DNA of 64,000 nt from Parvularcula sp964219355 (GCA_964219355.1 CAXPOZ010000005.1:248001-312000); one strand, 5' to 3'. Shown: positions 52,859 to 61,341, numbered from the stretch's first letter. Notes: generated by a model not told the origin, from the sequence alone. Numbers and translations are program-made.

Positions 52859-53407
52859 TTAGGCTGCGAGATCACTCGCCTCGGGGAAGTCAACTTCCGT
52901 TCCGAGGACTTCGTTCACATAGTTGGTCAGTGTATTGAGCGAGACGTGCAGAACAATCTCGACAATCTCTTCATCCGAATAGCCGGCGACTTTGACATCT
53001 TCGATGGCAGCTGCGCTGACCCGGCCACGATCACGGACGATTTCAGCGGCAAATTTGACCGCAGCATCCGCCTTGGCATCGGTTGAACCGCCACGGCGAT
53101 TGGCTTCAATCTCTGCCGGCGACAGCTTGGCGATATTGGTGCCAAGATAGGTGTGCGCGGCGAGGCAGTAGCTACAGCCATTGAGCTGGGCGACGGCCAG
53201 CGCGATACGCTCACGGGTCACAGGATCCAGCTTGCCTTTGCCGAGTGCGCCACTGAGGCTGAGATAGCCTTCAAGCGCTGCCGGGCTGGTCGACACGATA
53301 CGGAACATGTTCGGCACGGAGCCGAGCGATTTTTTCACATTATCGAGCAGCGGCTGGGAAGCTGCCGGGGCATCGCTGACGCTGGCGGGAGTGGGAATAC
53401 GGGACAT
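52859..53407 (-). CDS. Carboxymuconolactone decarboxylase / AhpD-like protein
   Basis: A 182-residue all-helical protein. The redox motif is NGCSYCLAAH (Cys-x-x-Cys with the following His) near residue 85, typical of AhpD-like alkylhydroperoxidases rather than true lactone decarboxylases. VTRERIALAVAQL and YSDEEIVEIVLHVSLNT fit the family. It may reduce peroxides through a thiol relay. The ATG at 53407 has AAAGGAA upstream. It is divergent from a LysR gene, which makes that regulator its likely controller. Confidence 0.92.
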   Translation of the reverse strand: MSRIPTPASVSDAPAASQPLLDNVKKSLGSVPNMFRIVSTSPAALEGYLSLSGALGKGKLDPVTRERIALAVAQLNGCSYCLAAHTYLGTNIAKLSPAEIEANRRGGSTDAKADAAVKFAAEIVRDRGRVSAAAIEDVKVAGYSDEEIVEIVLHVSLNTLTNYVNEVLGTEVDFPEASDLAA

Positions 53408-53483
53408 CGGGGTCGTTCCTTTCATCTGGGGTGCCGGTGAAGCCCGGCGCCGATGAGAGGGAGATGGTCGGCCACACTCACAA

Positions 53484-53513
53484 AATAATAGCGCCTTTTT
53501 AAAAGTGATTATT
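53484..53513. promoter_or_regulatory. AT-rich inverted repeat between AhpD-like and LysR genes
   Basis: AATAAT (53484-53489) and ATTATT (53508-53513) flank an 18-base centre in the shared divergent region. LysR regulators usually bind such interrupted dyads between themselves and their target. The match is short, so it is only a candidate. Confidence 0.35.
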
Positions 53514-53543
53514 CCATTATATGGAAGAAAAAGGAGCCACAAA

Positions 53544-54434
53544 ATGGATCGCTACCGCGCCCTCGAAACCTTCATTGCCGTGGCAGAGAGCGGCAGCCTT
53601 GCCGGGGCGGGCCGGACGCTGGGCCTCAGCGCGCCGAGCGTGACTCGGATCATCAATGAGCTGGAAGACGCACTCGGCGTCACCCTCCTCCACCGGACGA
53701 CGCGCATCGTCACCCTGACCGAAGCGGGCGCCGCCTATCTCACCGATGCCAGGAGGATCGTTGAGGAGATGGAGGCCGCCGATGATGCCGCCCGCGGCGC
53801 GCACCGCGCGCCATCGGGGCTGTTGCGGCTGACCGCGCCGGTCCTTTTCGGCCAGCATTATATCTCGCCGATCCTGCTTGACTATCTTAATCAGTATAAG
53901 GATGTGACGGCGGAGGCGGTCTATCTCGACCGCGTCGCCAGCATTATTGAGGAAGGCTTTGATGTCGCCCTGCGCATCGGCCCCCTGCCTGATTCAAGCC
54001 TGCGGGCGGTCCGGGTCGGCGAGGTCCGGCGGGTGATCTGCGGGTGTCCGTCCTATTTCGAACGGCACGGTCTGCCGCAAAGGCCTGCTGATCTTGCGGA
54101 CCATAACATCATCGCGGTGCGCTCGGTCTCGGCGAGCAATAAATGGAGCTTTGCCGATGGGGAGAGCGTCGAGGTGACCCCTCGCTTGACCTATGCCTCC
54201 GTCCCCGCCGCGATTGCCGCAGCCAAGACCGGCTGGGGCCTGACGAGGGTGCTTTCCTATCAGATCGGACCCGACCTTGATGCGGGCGGGCTTAAAACGG
54301 TGCTGTCTGAATTCGAGCCTGATCCCCTGCCGATCCATCTGATCCATGCCGAAGGGATGCGGGCTTCCGCCAAGGTGCGGGCCTTTGTCGATATGGTTGC
54401 GAGCCGGCTGCGCGCGGACCCGCATCTGAGCTGA
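53544..54434 (+). CDS. LysR family transcriptional regulator
   Basis: A 296-residue regulator. The N-terminal winged helix (FIAVAESGSLAGAGRTLGLS then APSVTRIINELEDALG) is clear; the rest is the periplasmic-binding-like effector domain (GLLRLTAPVLFGQHYISPIL). ATG 53544 has AAAGGAG at good distance. It is divergent from the AhpD-like gene. The effector is unknown; the type with RxxxAPS-VTR is common among regulators of oxidoreductases. Confidence 0.94.
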   Translation: MDRYRALETFIAVAESGSLAGAGRTLGLSAPSVTRIINELEDALGVTLLHRTTRIVTLTEAGAAYLTDARRIVEEMEAADDAARGAHRAPSGLLRLTAPVLFGQHYISPILLDYLNQYKDVTAEAVYLDRVASIIEEGFDVALRIGPLPDSSLRAVRVGEVRRVICGCPSYFERHGLPQRPADLADHNIIAVRSVSASNKWSFADGESVEVTPRLTYASVPAAIAAAKTGWGLTRVLSYQIGPDLDAGGLKTVLSEFEPDPLPIHLIHAEGMRASAKVRAFVDMVASRLRADPHLS

Positions 54435-54448
54435 ATGGGCCCTGCGGA

Positions 54449-56095
54449 TCAGATGAGGCGCGAGCGCTCCAGCGCCGCCTTGATGAAGCTCGCAAAGAGC
54501 GGGTGCGGATCAAAGGGCCGGGATTTGAGCTCGGGGTGATACTGCACCGCGATGAACCAGGGGTGGTCCTCGATCTCCATGATCTCAGGCAGGCGCCCAT
54601 CGGGCGATTTGCCGGAGAACTTCACGCCGTGATCGGAAAGCGCCCCCTCGATCGACATGTCGACCTCATAGCGGTGGCGGTGACGCTCATGGATCGTGCC
54701 TGCACCATAGATCTCATGGACTTTCGAGCCTTCGGCGAGTGAAGCTTCATAGGCGCCAAGCCGCATCGTGCCGCCAAGGTCACTGTCCTCGGTGCGCGCC
54801 TGCACCTGATTGCCCTGCACCCACTCGGTCATCAGCCCGACGACATTCTGGCCCTGAGCTGGGAATTCGGAGGACGTTGCGGTCGCATCGCCGAGCAGGT
54901 TCCGTACCGTTTCGATGACAGCCATCTGCATGCCGAAGCAGATCCCGAAATAGGGAATCTTCGAGGTCCGGGCGTAGCCTGCCGCCTTGATCTTACCTTC
55001 CGCGCCGCGCTCACCAAAGCCGCCGGGTACCAGCACACCGTGTACGGACTGAAGCCGTGAAATGGCAAGATCTTCGCGCTCGAAAATCCCGGCGTCGATC
55101 CACTCGATATTGACCCGGACATTGTTCGCGATACCGCCGTGCACCAGCGCTTCGATCAGCGATTTATAGGCGTCTTTGAGGACGGTATATTTGCCGACAA
55201 TGGCGATGGTGACTTCACCATCTGGCGCCGTCACACGGCTGACGATCTCGCGCCAGCGAGAAAGATCAGGGTCCGGCGCATCCGTGATGCCGAAAGCTTC
55301 GAGGACTTCGCGGTCAAAGCCTTCGCCATGATAGGCCAGCGGCACCTCATAGATCGTGCGCGCATCCATCGCCTGAATGACGGCGCTTGAGCGGACGTTA
55401 CAGAATTGCGCGATCTTTTTGCGTTCGCCTTCGGGGATCGGCCGGTCAGCCCGCACCAGCAGGAGATCAGGCTGGATGCCGATCGAGCGCAGCTCTTTCA
55501 CCGAGTGCTGGGTCGGCTTCGTTTTCATCTCGCCGGCCGCCGGGATATAGGGCATCAGCGTCAGGTGAACGAAGATCGCCTGATTGCGGGGCAATTCATT
55601 CCCCAACTGACGAATGGCTTCAAAGAAGGGCAAGCCTTCAATGTCGCCAACCGTACCGCCGATCTCGCAGAGGCAGAAATCAACTTCCTTGCCGTCCTCG
55701 CCCAGCGCTGGAGACAGGACGAACTCCTTGATGGCGTCGGTGACGTGCGGAATGACCTGCACGGTCGCGCCAAGATAATCGCCGCGGCGTTCCTTCTCGA
55801 TGATCGAGGAATAGATCTGCCCTGTCGTCACATTGTCGGTCTTGCGGGCATTGACCCCGGTGAACCGCTCGTAATGGCCAAGGTCGAGATCGGTTTCGGC
55901 ACCGTCTTCGGTCACAAAGACTTCGCCATGCTGATAGGGCGACATCGTGCCCGGATCGACATTGAGATAGGGGTCGAGTTTCCGCAGGCGGACTGTATAG
56001 CCACGGGCCTGAAGAAGCGCACCAAGTGCTGCAGAAGCCACGCCTTTTCCGAGAGAGGAAACCACGCCGCCGGTGATGAAAATATACCGCGTCAT
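54449..56095 (-). CDS. pyrG: CTP synthase
   Basis: A 548-residue enzyme that aminates UTP to CTP with glutamine and ATP. The synthase domain starts TRYIFITGGVVSSLGKGVAS, and the glutaminase domain has the Cys nucleophile in FGICFGMQMAV and the catalytic HPE near the C-terminus (VQYHPELKSR). Length is normal. It is the only gene of its transcript and is convergent with the LysR gene (14-base gap). In many bacteria secG-pyrG-kdsA-eno are linked; that order is not kept here. Confidence 0.98.
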   Translation of the reverse strand: MTRYIFITGGVVSSLGKGVASAALGALLQARGYTVRLRKLDPYLNVDPGTMSPYQHGEVFVTEDGAETDLDLGHYERFTGVNARKTDNVTTGQIYSSIIEKERRGDYLGATVQVIPHVTDAIKEFVLSPALGEDGKEVDFCLCEIGGTVGDIEGLPFFEAIRQLGNELPRNQAIFVHLTLMPYIPAAGEMKTKPTQHSVKELRSIGIQPDLLLVRADRPIPEGERKKIAQFCNVRSSAVIQAMDARTIYEVPLAYHGEGFDREVLEAFGITDAPDPDLSRWREIVSRVTAPDGEVTIAIVGKYTVLKDAYKSLIEALVHGGIANNVRVNIEWIDAGIFEREDLAISRLQSVHGVLVPGGFGERGAEGKIKAAGYARTSKIPYFGICFGMQMAVIETVRNLLGDATATSSEFPAQGQNVVGLMTEWVQGNQVQARTEDSDLGGTMRLGAYEASLAEGSKVHEIYGAGTIHERHRHRYEVDMSIEGALSDHGVKFSGKSPDGRLPEIMEIEDHPWFIAVQYHPELKSRPFDPHPLFASFIKAALERSRLI

Positions 56096-56154
56096 GGAGT
56101 TTCCCTGTAGGCGCGCTCGGACCGGGACGGCAACCCCGAAACTACGTGACAGAA

Positions 56155-56180
56155 CAAAAAAGGGCGCCCTCAGGCGCCCT
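56155..56180 (-). terminator. Terminator of HU gene
   Basis: Perfect 8-bp stem AGGGCGCC / GGCGCCCT with a 4-base loop, running into TTTTTT on the minus strand. It lies 24 bases after the HU stop and just ahead of pyrG. Confidence 0.9.
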
Positions 56181-56204
56181 CTTCCGAAATCTGATCCGGC
56201 GCGA

Positions 56205-56477
56205 TTAGTTCAGCGCGTCTTTCAGGCCTTTACCGGCCGAGAATTTCGGCTGGTTGGAGGCTTTGATCTGGATCGTCTCACCGGTGCGCGGGTTACGGCC
56301 CTCACGAGCTGCACGGCGGCTCGAAGAGAAGGTGCCGAAACCGACGAGGCGAACGTCGTCGCCCTTCTGTAGCGTCTCGGTGATTGCGTCGAAAACAGCG
56401 TCGACAGCGCGGCCGGCATCGGCCTTCGTCATGTCAGCTTTGGAAGCAACGACGTCGATAAATTCATTCTTATTCAT
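56205..56477 (-). CDS. HU family DNA-binding protein
   Basis: A 90-residue nucleoid protein that bends and packs DNA as a dimer. MNKNEFIDVVASKADMTKAD and VRLVGFGTFSSSRRAAREGR with the DNA-binding arm GRNPRTGETI are standard HU features. AAGGAA lies before the ATG at 56477. It has its own promoter candidate and a strong terminator, so it is a single-gene unit. Confidence 0.97.
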   Translation of the reverse strand: MNKNEFIDVVASKADMTKADAGRAVDAVFDAITETLQKGDDVRLVGFGTFSSSRRAAREGRNPRTGETIQIKASNQPKFSAGKGLKDALN

Positions 56478-56514
56478 GGAATTTCCTTGGGGTTGGCAGA
56501 AAATCAGGCCGGAA

Positions 56515-56543
56515 CGGTAAGAACGGTTCTTTGTGGCCGTCAA
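56515..56543 (-). promoter_or_regulatory. Candidate promoter of HU gene
   Basis: On the minus strand TTGACG (56543-56538) is followed after 17 bases by TTACCG (56520-56515), about 38 bases before the ATG. The -35 is good, the -10 weak. Confidence 0.35.
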
Positions 56544-56592
56544 ATGGCGTTCGCCGTGAAAAACAGGGATTTCTGGGGAAAACCTGTCTAAT

Positions 56593-56940
56593 TTATTGAT
56601 TTGCGGTCTTTAATTCTAACCCATCTGAATGCAGTTGATGCCACTCTTCCAGCTCATATTCGATGCATTGTTCGATCAGAACTCGCCAAACTGGCTCTGC
56701 GATTCGGGTTGAGAGCCCGATTTTACGGGCTTCAGCACACACTTTCTCGACCACTTCCTCGATCCGCCAGGGCACCCGGACATCATCCGCGGTGGGCTTG
56801 ATGCGGGCAGCGGCGGCCATATAGCCCTGCCGTTTGAGAAGCAGTTTGACGAGGTCCCGGTCGAGCGTGTCGACCCCGAGCCGGACATCTTCCATGGTCT
56901 GGCAGTCGGCAGGATCGAGGGGCTCTTTATCAGCGGCCAT
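56593..56940 (-). CDS. Chorismate mutase (AroQ type)
   Basis: A 115-residue all-alpha enzyme converting chorismate to prephenate for Phe/Tyr synthesis. VRLGVDTLDRDLVKLLLKR in helix 1 with Arg and Lys for the substrate, AAAARIKPTADDVRVPWR, and the C-terminal RVLIEQCIEYELEEW fit the monofunctional AroQ group of alphaproteobacteria. No signal peptide. It is downstream of the alpha/beta hydrolase on the same strand, 55 bases away, and precedes HU. No aro or trp genes are near. Confidence 0.9.
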   Translation of the reverse strand: MAADKEPLDPADCQTMEDVRLGVDTLDRDLVKLLLKRQGYMAAAARIKPTADDVRVPWRIEEVVEKVCAEARKIGLSTRIAEPVWRVLIEQCIEYELEEWHQLHSDGLELKTANQ

Positions 56941-56995
56941 GACGGCGCCTCCTTATGGTCTTTGAGAGAGCATGTGGCGGTTTCAGGCAGCTTTG

Positions 56996-57862
56996 TCAGC
57001 CTTGGAATGCAAGCGATGTTGCCGCAGCTTGCCCCGCCCCCTCTCCGAGCACCTCAAGCGCGAAATCGGCGATCCGGGCGGCAGGCGCCGGCTGGAGGAT
57101 CTCGGCATGGCCTGTGCGCGGGATATGAAGGTGGCGGAAGGGCTCGTCCCTGGTGCCGCGCGCGACGATGGTCGCGGTGACGGCACCCTTAGGCACATCT
57201 GGGAGCGCACCGAAGCGGGGCTTGAGCGCCGGATCGGTACTGGCGAGCATCTCTGCCCGTGTCGCTGCGAGATGAGACGTCGAGGCAAGTGAGGCCAGCT
57301 TATCGGCCCGCGCCCGTCCCTCCAGACGAATATTGTTCGGGTAAAGACGAAGCACTTTCTGGCCGAACTGCGACTCCGCCGCGCCGCCACAGACAGAGAT
57401 CAACCGGCAGCCGGTCCGGACAAGCTCGCGCCGGACCGTCCAGCCGAGCTGTGACGGGGTGACGGCATCGATGAAGATGAGCCCCCTCACCCGCTCAGGG
57501 AAAAGCGTGGCGAAGGCCCGAAGCCGCAATCCCGCCATGGAATGCCCCAAGAGCAGCACGGGTGATGACATTCCGAGACTATCGAGAAGCCGCGCCATGT
57601 CGCTTGCATGAAAGAAAGGATCTGGCCTCTCGCCCGCCGGGACCGGATCAGAACCGTAGAGCCCTGCCCGCGTATAGCTGACAGTCGGCAGGCCCCTCTC
57701 GGTCATCGCCTCTGCAACCCAGGTGCCATCCGCATAAATACCAAAGGCCCCGGCATCATAAAGCGCCGCAGGCGGACGGTTTCCGGCCTCGCAGCTCTGC
57801 ACCATGACATGGCGATCGGGGGCGATCTCGAGGGCTTCGGGTGGCGGGGTCAGGACTTGCAT
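56996..57862 (-). CDS. Alpha/beta hydrolase
   Basis: A 288-residue cytoplasmic hydrolase. The nucleophile elbow is LLGHSMAGLRLRA (G-x-S-x-G) near residue 125, FIDAVTPSQLGW follows the acid strand, and the late PRTGHAEIL offers the catalytic His. A preceding Gly-rich loop (YTRAGLYGSDPVP) resembles the oxyanion region of hydrolases active on esters or epoxides. ATG 57862 has GGAGAGGA upstream; the longer N-terminus available in frame lacks family features. Substrate unknown. It may be co-transcribed with chorismate mutase. Confidence 0.82.
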   Translation of the reverse strand: MQVLTPPPEALEIAPDRHVMVQSCEAGNRPPAALYDAGAFGIYADGTWVAEAMTERGLPTVSYTRAGLYGSDPVPAGERPDPFFHASDMARLLDSLGMSSPVLLLGHSMAGLRLRAFATLFPERVRGLIFIDAVTPSQLGWTVRRELVRTGCRLISVCGGAAESQFGQKVLRLYPNNIRLEGRARADKLASLASTSHLAATRAEMLASTDPALKPRFGALPDVPKGAVTATIVARGTRDEPFRHLHIPRTGHAEILQPAPAARIADFALEVLGEGAGQAAATSLAFQG

Positions 57863-58134
57863 GGGGACGATCCTCTCCTCCCTCACGTCTTTCGGCAAGC
57901 GGGATAAGAAAAGCGTCAGCACCTGTGACGCGCGACACATCTGCCTCCCCGCCCGTCGTCTACTCAGGAGGGGCTCTCGGAATTGTCTGGGGGGCTCTTC
58001 AGGGACGATGGATGGCGGCGTTCTCGCCATCCTCATCCGGGCTCTTCCGAAGCACCGCGCGCGCCGGACCGGCGTTCGTACCCGAAAACGTCAGTGGGAG
58101 AGGCTGACAAATTCGGGGTGGTCCAGGTGCCCCC
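57863..58134. other. Intergenic region without a supported gene
   Basis: Between the alpha/beta hydrolase (minus) and the BlaI gene (plus) there are about 400 bases. I see no credible coding frame in the first 270: the open frames here have an unnatural composition. The rest holds a terminator hairpin, a dyad operator and a mini-ORF, listed separately. A small RNA ending at the hairpin is possible. Confidence 0.6.
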
Positions 58135-58181
58135 GGCTCCCGTCCGCCTGCCCCTCATCAGGCGGGCGGGAGCCACTTTTT
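58135..58181 (+). terminator. Strong plus-strand intrinsic terminator with no assigned gene
   Basis: A 16-bp stem with one T-G pair (left arm GGCTCCCGTCCGCCTG, right arm 58159-58174), an 8-base loop, then AC and TTTTT (58177-58181), followed by CCCTTTT. It is read on the plus strand, but no plus-strand gene ends before it, the nearest upstream gene being on the minus strand. Candidate end of a small RNA or a leader attenuator for the blaI unit. Confidence 0.8.
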
Positions 58182-58237
58182 CCCTTTTCACGTCTATCTG
58201 CCCATTTTTTCATGTTTAACGGGCATCTGCCCGAGTT

Positions 58238-58253
58238 GACTACAACCGTAGTC
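58238..58253 (+). promoter_or_regulatory. BlaI/MecI-type operator
   Basis: GACTACAACCGTAGTC: two perfect 6-base half-sites (GACTAC / GTAGTC) around a 4-base centre. BlaI/MecI-type repressors bind TACA/TGTA dyads of this form. It overlaps a possible -35 TTGACT (58236-58241) and lies 40 bases before the repressor gene. I could not find a convincing -10 box. Confidence 0.7.
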
Positions 58254-58269
58254 CATGACAGGAGGGACA

Positions 58270-58296
58270 ATGAACCGGGTGGAGTCCCTCACATGA
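58270..58296 (+). other. Mini-ORF coupled to blaI start (MNRVESLT)
   Basis: ATG 58270 with AGGAGGG directly upstream (58260-58266) opens an 8-codon frame (MNRVESLT) that stops at TGA 58294-58296, overlapping the blaI ATG as ATGA. It looks like a translational coupler. The start spacing is short, and expression is unproven. Confidence 0.45.
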
Positions 58297-58664
58297 TCCA
58301 AATTTCCCCTTCCGAACTTGAAGTGATGAAGGTGCTGTGGGCCCATGCGCCCCAGACGGCGGCCGATGTGGCCGAGCAGCTCGCCCCCGATACGGGCTGG
58401 AGCGACCGCACCGTTAAAACCCTTTTGTCCCGGCTTGTGGAAAAAGGCGCGCTCGCCACTGAAAGCGAGGGCCGCCGCTACCTATATACGCCTCTCCTGG
58501 AGCAGGGGGATTACCGTACCAAGGCCGCGCGCCAGTTCGTCGACAAGCTGTTCGGCGGCCGCGCTGCGCCACTGGTTGCGCATCTCGCCGAGAAAGAGGG
58601 TCTGACGGCTGATGACATCGCAGAACTCGAAGCGTTGATCGGGGAGCTGAAAGATGATCGCTGA
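58293..58664 (+). CDS. BlaI/MecI/CopY family transcriptional repressor
   Basis: A 123-residue winged-helix repressor. ISPSELEVMKVLWAHAPQTA and the recognition helix region WSDRTVKTLLSRLVEKGAL are the family hallmarks, and GRRYLYTPLLEQGDYRTKAA follows. The C-terminal helical tail would be the dimerisation and cleavage region. It overlaps the downstream M56 gene by 11 bases, the classic repressor-sensor pair: the membrane peptidase, once activated, leads to cleavage of the repressor and release of the operator at 58238. No beta-lactamase gene is next to it. Confidence 0.93.
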   Translation: MIQISPSELEVMKVLWAHAPQTAADVAEQLAPDTGWSDRTVKTLLSRLVEKGALATESEGRRYLYTPLLEQGDYRTKAARQFVDKLFGGRAAPLVAHLAEKEGLTADDIAELEALIGELKDDR

Positions 58665-61182
58665 TCTTGCCTCTGCCGTCACACAGATGTTCGAGGCCAG
58701 CCTAGCGGTCGGCCTGCTGATCCTGTTCATCCTTGCCGTTCGCGGCACCGTTGCGCGCCGGTTCGGCCCGCGCGCGGCTTATGCCCTCTGGCTCCTGCCG
58801 CTCGTCCGGCTTGCCATGCCGCCGATCCCGATTGCGCCAACGCCGGAAATCATCCGCACGGCGGAAACCGCTTTTGTTGCATTCACCGCGCCGCTGCCGA
58901 CTTTCGAGCCAAGCATCGTGTCTGAACCGACCACCGTCGCTACAGAAACAACGACCTCCTCCGTCGCCCCAACGCGAACCAGTACGCCGACCGCGATCCG
59001 GACTGCGACCACTTCGGTTGCCATGCGGAGCATCTCTGCAGGGCCGAGCGTCAGCCCTAATCCGGTTCTTAAGCCGATCGATGCGGTCCCCGCGCCTGTC
59101 CATGAACCAGCGCCTCAATATATCCAGTTCAATGAGAAGCCGTCGGTTCGCTCGAATACCGGGCCGATGTTCACCAGTGACGTGCCGCAATCGCGCTTTG
59201 CCCTGCCTAAGCTCGACTTCTCAGGTTTTGCCGGTCCGTTCTGGCAATCCCTCGCGGTGATCTGGGTGCTCATCACGCTGGGCCTCGCGCTGCGCATGGT
59301 GGTCCGCCAGTTCGTGTTTGCTGACCGCATCTGGCAGCACACGATCCCGGCCGACCCGCAAACCGCCGCTGAGACAAAGGCCCTCGCCCGTGAGCTTGGC
59401 GTCAAGCAGCCGATCAGCGTCCGTCTTTGCCCGGAGCATAATGGCCCGCTCGTCTGCGGCCTTTTCCGCCCGATTGTTGTCGTGCCTGAAGATTTCGCTT
59501 TCCGCTTCGGCCCGCAGGAACGCCGCTATGCGCTGGCCCATGAGCTTCTCCATGTCCGCCGCGGTGACCTCTTTGCGATCCTTGCCATGACGGCAGTGCG
59601 CTCAACACAATGGTTCAACCCGTTCGCGGCCCGCGCGGTTGCCGCCTTCCGTTCCGATCAGGAGGCGGCCTGCGATGCGACCGTGCTGCGCTCGCTTGAT
59701 GGTCACCGGCATGACTACGCCCAGACCCTTCTGAAAGCCGTGCGCAAACCCTCCGATTGCGGACCAGTGCCGGCCCTGACGCTCGATCATGGCCTCAAAG
59801 AACGCCTCAAGCTGATGAATATCCGCAAAACCCTGCGCGGCGGCGCTGTCGTTGTCACAGGGATTGCCATTCTCGGCCTGGTCAGCACGGCAAGCTATGC
59901 CGTGCAGGAAGAAGCGCCTGATCCTGAAGAACTCGACAGCGTGCTCGACGGGAATGACGATGAGGAAGATACGCCTCGCGCCAACCGCCGGACTGGTGAG
60001 AATGCCGAACGCGCCGAAATCGTCCGCGACCGTGTGGCCTCCGTTCAGGCTCGCCTGATCGCTGCCCGCTCAGGGGGGGATACTGAACTCCGCTTCGCAG
60101 AACTCAGCCGCGCACGGGATGATAATCGTCAGCGTGCCATCGAAGAACAGCGCCGTGCCGCAGAAGAACAGCGCGAACGCGCAGCAGAGCAGCGGGAACG
60201 TGCCCGCGAACAGGCAGAAGCTGAGCGCGAGCGTCTCGCCGAAGCCCGTGAGCGCCAGCGTGAAGCGCAGATGCGCAAAGACGAACGCCGCCGCGAACTC
60301 GATGAGCGCCGCCGTGAGACGGAAGAACGCGCTCGCGAGCTGCGCAATGAAGCCCGCGAAATGGCTCGCGAACTTGCAGAAAATGAGCGCGAACGGGCTG
60401 CCGATGCCCGTGAATGGGCCACCGAGCTGCGCATCGAAATGTCGGAACTTCGCAATGAGCTGGCACAGGAAGCCCGCGACATCGCCGAGGAAGTCCGTCA
60501 CGAAATCCATATCGGCAATAGCGGTCACACGACCATCATCGCCGATAATAATGACGGACACAGCGTTTTCACGATGACCGATGGCGACATCAATGTCAGC
60601 ATCAACTCCGGCGAAGGGTATGTCCTTCTGACGGATCCGATGGTGGGCCTCGAAGACCGCATGGCCGCAATTCAGAATTTCGCCCCGGAAATTCCCGAAC
60701 TCCCGGAACCTCCGACGCCGCCGGAAGTCGTTGTGGTTGAGGTCAAGACAGCTGACGGCAAGGTCATCAAGCTGCCGGAATCAACGACAATCGTCCTGCC
60801 GACCTTCGAGAAGGACATGGAAGCTTATTCCCGGCGCGTCGAAAAAATCATCGCTGATGCCGATATCGACGGTCAGGTCCAAGCAGCCCTCGGCGAAGAC
60901 TTTGATGAGAAAGTCCGTGCCAATACGCTTCAGATCCGCAAGCTTGCTGATCAGTGCGAAGGCCACCAGAAAAAGTCCGAAAAGCCGATGATCATGAGCA
61001 GCTCGAAGAATGGTGTCACGCATAAGCTGCTCTGCTTCAACCCGTCGTCGACCGCGCTTAAATCGAAAGAGCTCGCAAGCTTCATCGACAAGCGGAGTGA
61101 TCTGAGCACGGACGAGAAGAAACGATTCAAGGAAGCTCGCAAGGGCTCATCCTTCGCCTTCAGTTTCGATTGGGATGGGTAA
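58654..61182 (+). CDS. M56 family membrane metallopeptidase (BlaR1-type) with long coiled coil
   Basis: An 842-residue membrane protein. N-terminal helices (ASLAVGLLILFILAVRG, ALWLLPLVRLAM) are followed by a Ser/Thr/Pro-rich loop, a further helix (QSLAVIWVLITLGLALRMV) and the M56 zinc motif AHELLHVRRGD (His296-Glu-Leu-Leu-His300). A last helix (VVVTGIAILGLVSTASY, about residue 400) leads outside. In place of a penicillin-binding sensor domain there is a Glu/Arg/Gln-rich coiled coil (about 485-620), then a compact tail with IADNNDGHSVFTMTDG and a small region with two Cys (about 769 and 790). It pairs with BlaI. What it senses is unknown; the coiled coil suggests a partner or wall interaction. 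Confidence 0.88.
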   Translation: MIADLASAVTQMFEASLAVGLLILFILAVRGTVARRFGPRAAYALWLLPLVRLAMPPIPIAPTPEIIRTAETAFVAFTAPLPTFEPSIVSEPTTVATETTTSSVAPTRTSTPTAIRTATTSVAMRSISAGPSVSPNPVLKPIDAVPAPVHEPAPQYIQFNEKPSVRSNTGPMFTSDVPQSRFALPKLDFSGFAGPFWQSLAVIWVLITLGLALRMVVRQFVFADRIWQHTIPADPQTAAETKALARELGVKQPISVRLCPEHNGPLVCGLFRPIVVVPEDFAFRFGPQERRYALAHELLHVRRGDLFAILAMTAVRSTQWFNPFAARAVAAFRSDQEAACDATVLRSLDGHRHDYAQTLLKAVRKPSDCGPVPALTLDHGLKERLKLMNIRKTLRGGAVVVTGIAILGLVSTASYAVQEEAPDPEELDSVLDGNDDEEDTPRANRRTGENAERAEIVRDRVASVQARLIAARSGGDTELRFAELSRARDDNRQRAIEEQRRAAEEQRERAAEQRERAREQAEAERERLAEARERQREAQMRKDERRRELDERRRETEERARELRNEAREMARELAENERERAADAREWATELRIEMSELRNELAQEARDIAEEVRHEIHIGNSGHTTIIADNNDGHSVFTMTDGDINVSINSGEGYVLLTDPMVGLEDRMAAIQNFAPEIPELPEPPTPPEVVVVEVKTADGKVIKLPESTTIVLPTFEKDMEAYSRRVEKIIADADIDGQVQAALGEDFDEKVRANTLQIRKLADQCEGHQKKSEKPMIMSSSKNGVTHKLLCFNPSSTALKSKELASFIDKRSDLSTDEKKRFKEARKGSSFAFSFDWDG

Positions 61183-61240
61183 GCCCCCCAAGACTTCCAT
61201 CCCAACGGAAAGGGTGTGAACCCCACCCCTTCCATCCCCA

Positions 61241-61274
61241 GGGCAGTGCGCGCCAACACGCACTGCCCTTTTTT
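61241..61274 (+). terminator. Terminator of blaI-M56 unit
   Basis: Perfect 10-bp stem GGGCAGTGCG / CGCACTGCCC with an 8-base loop and TTTTTT at 61269-61274, 58 bases after the M56 stop. A weaker GGGATGG...CCATCCC pairing lies just upstream of it. Confidence 0.92.
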
Positions 61275-61341
61275 GCGTTGAAGCCGATCTCCTGTCAGCC
61301 TGAGAAGTCATCGCTTCTCCGCGATGTATCCGGCCTCCGAT

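Noticed and set aside
57804..58292. N-terminal extension of the BlaI frame back to 57804
   Set aside because: The upstream part has Arg/Ser/Cys-rich unnatural composition, runs through a terminator and an operator, and lacks family similarity. The BlaI domain starts at 58293.
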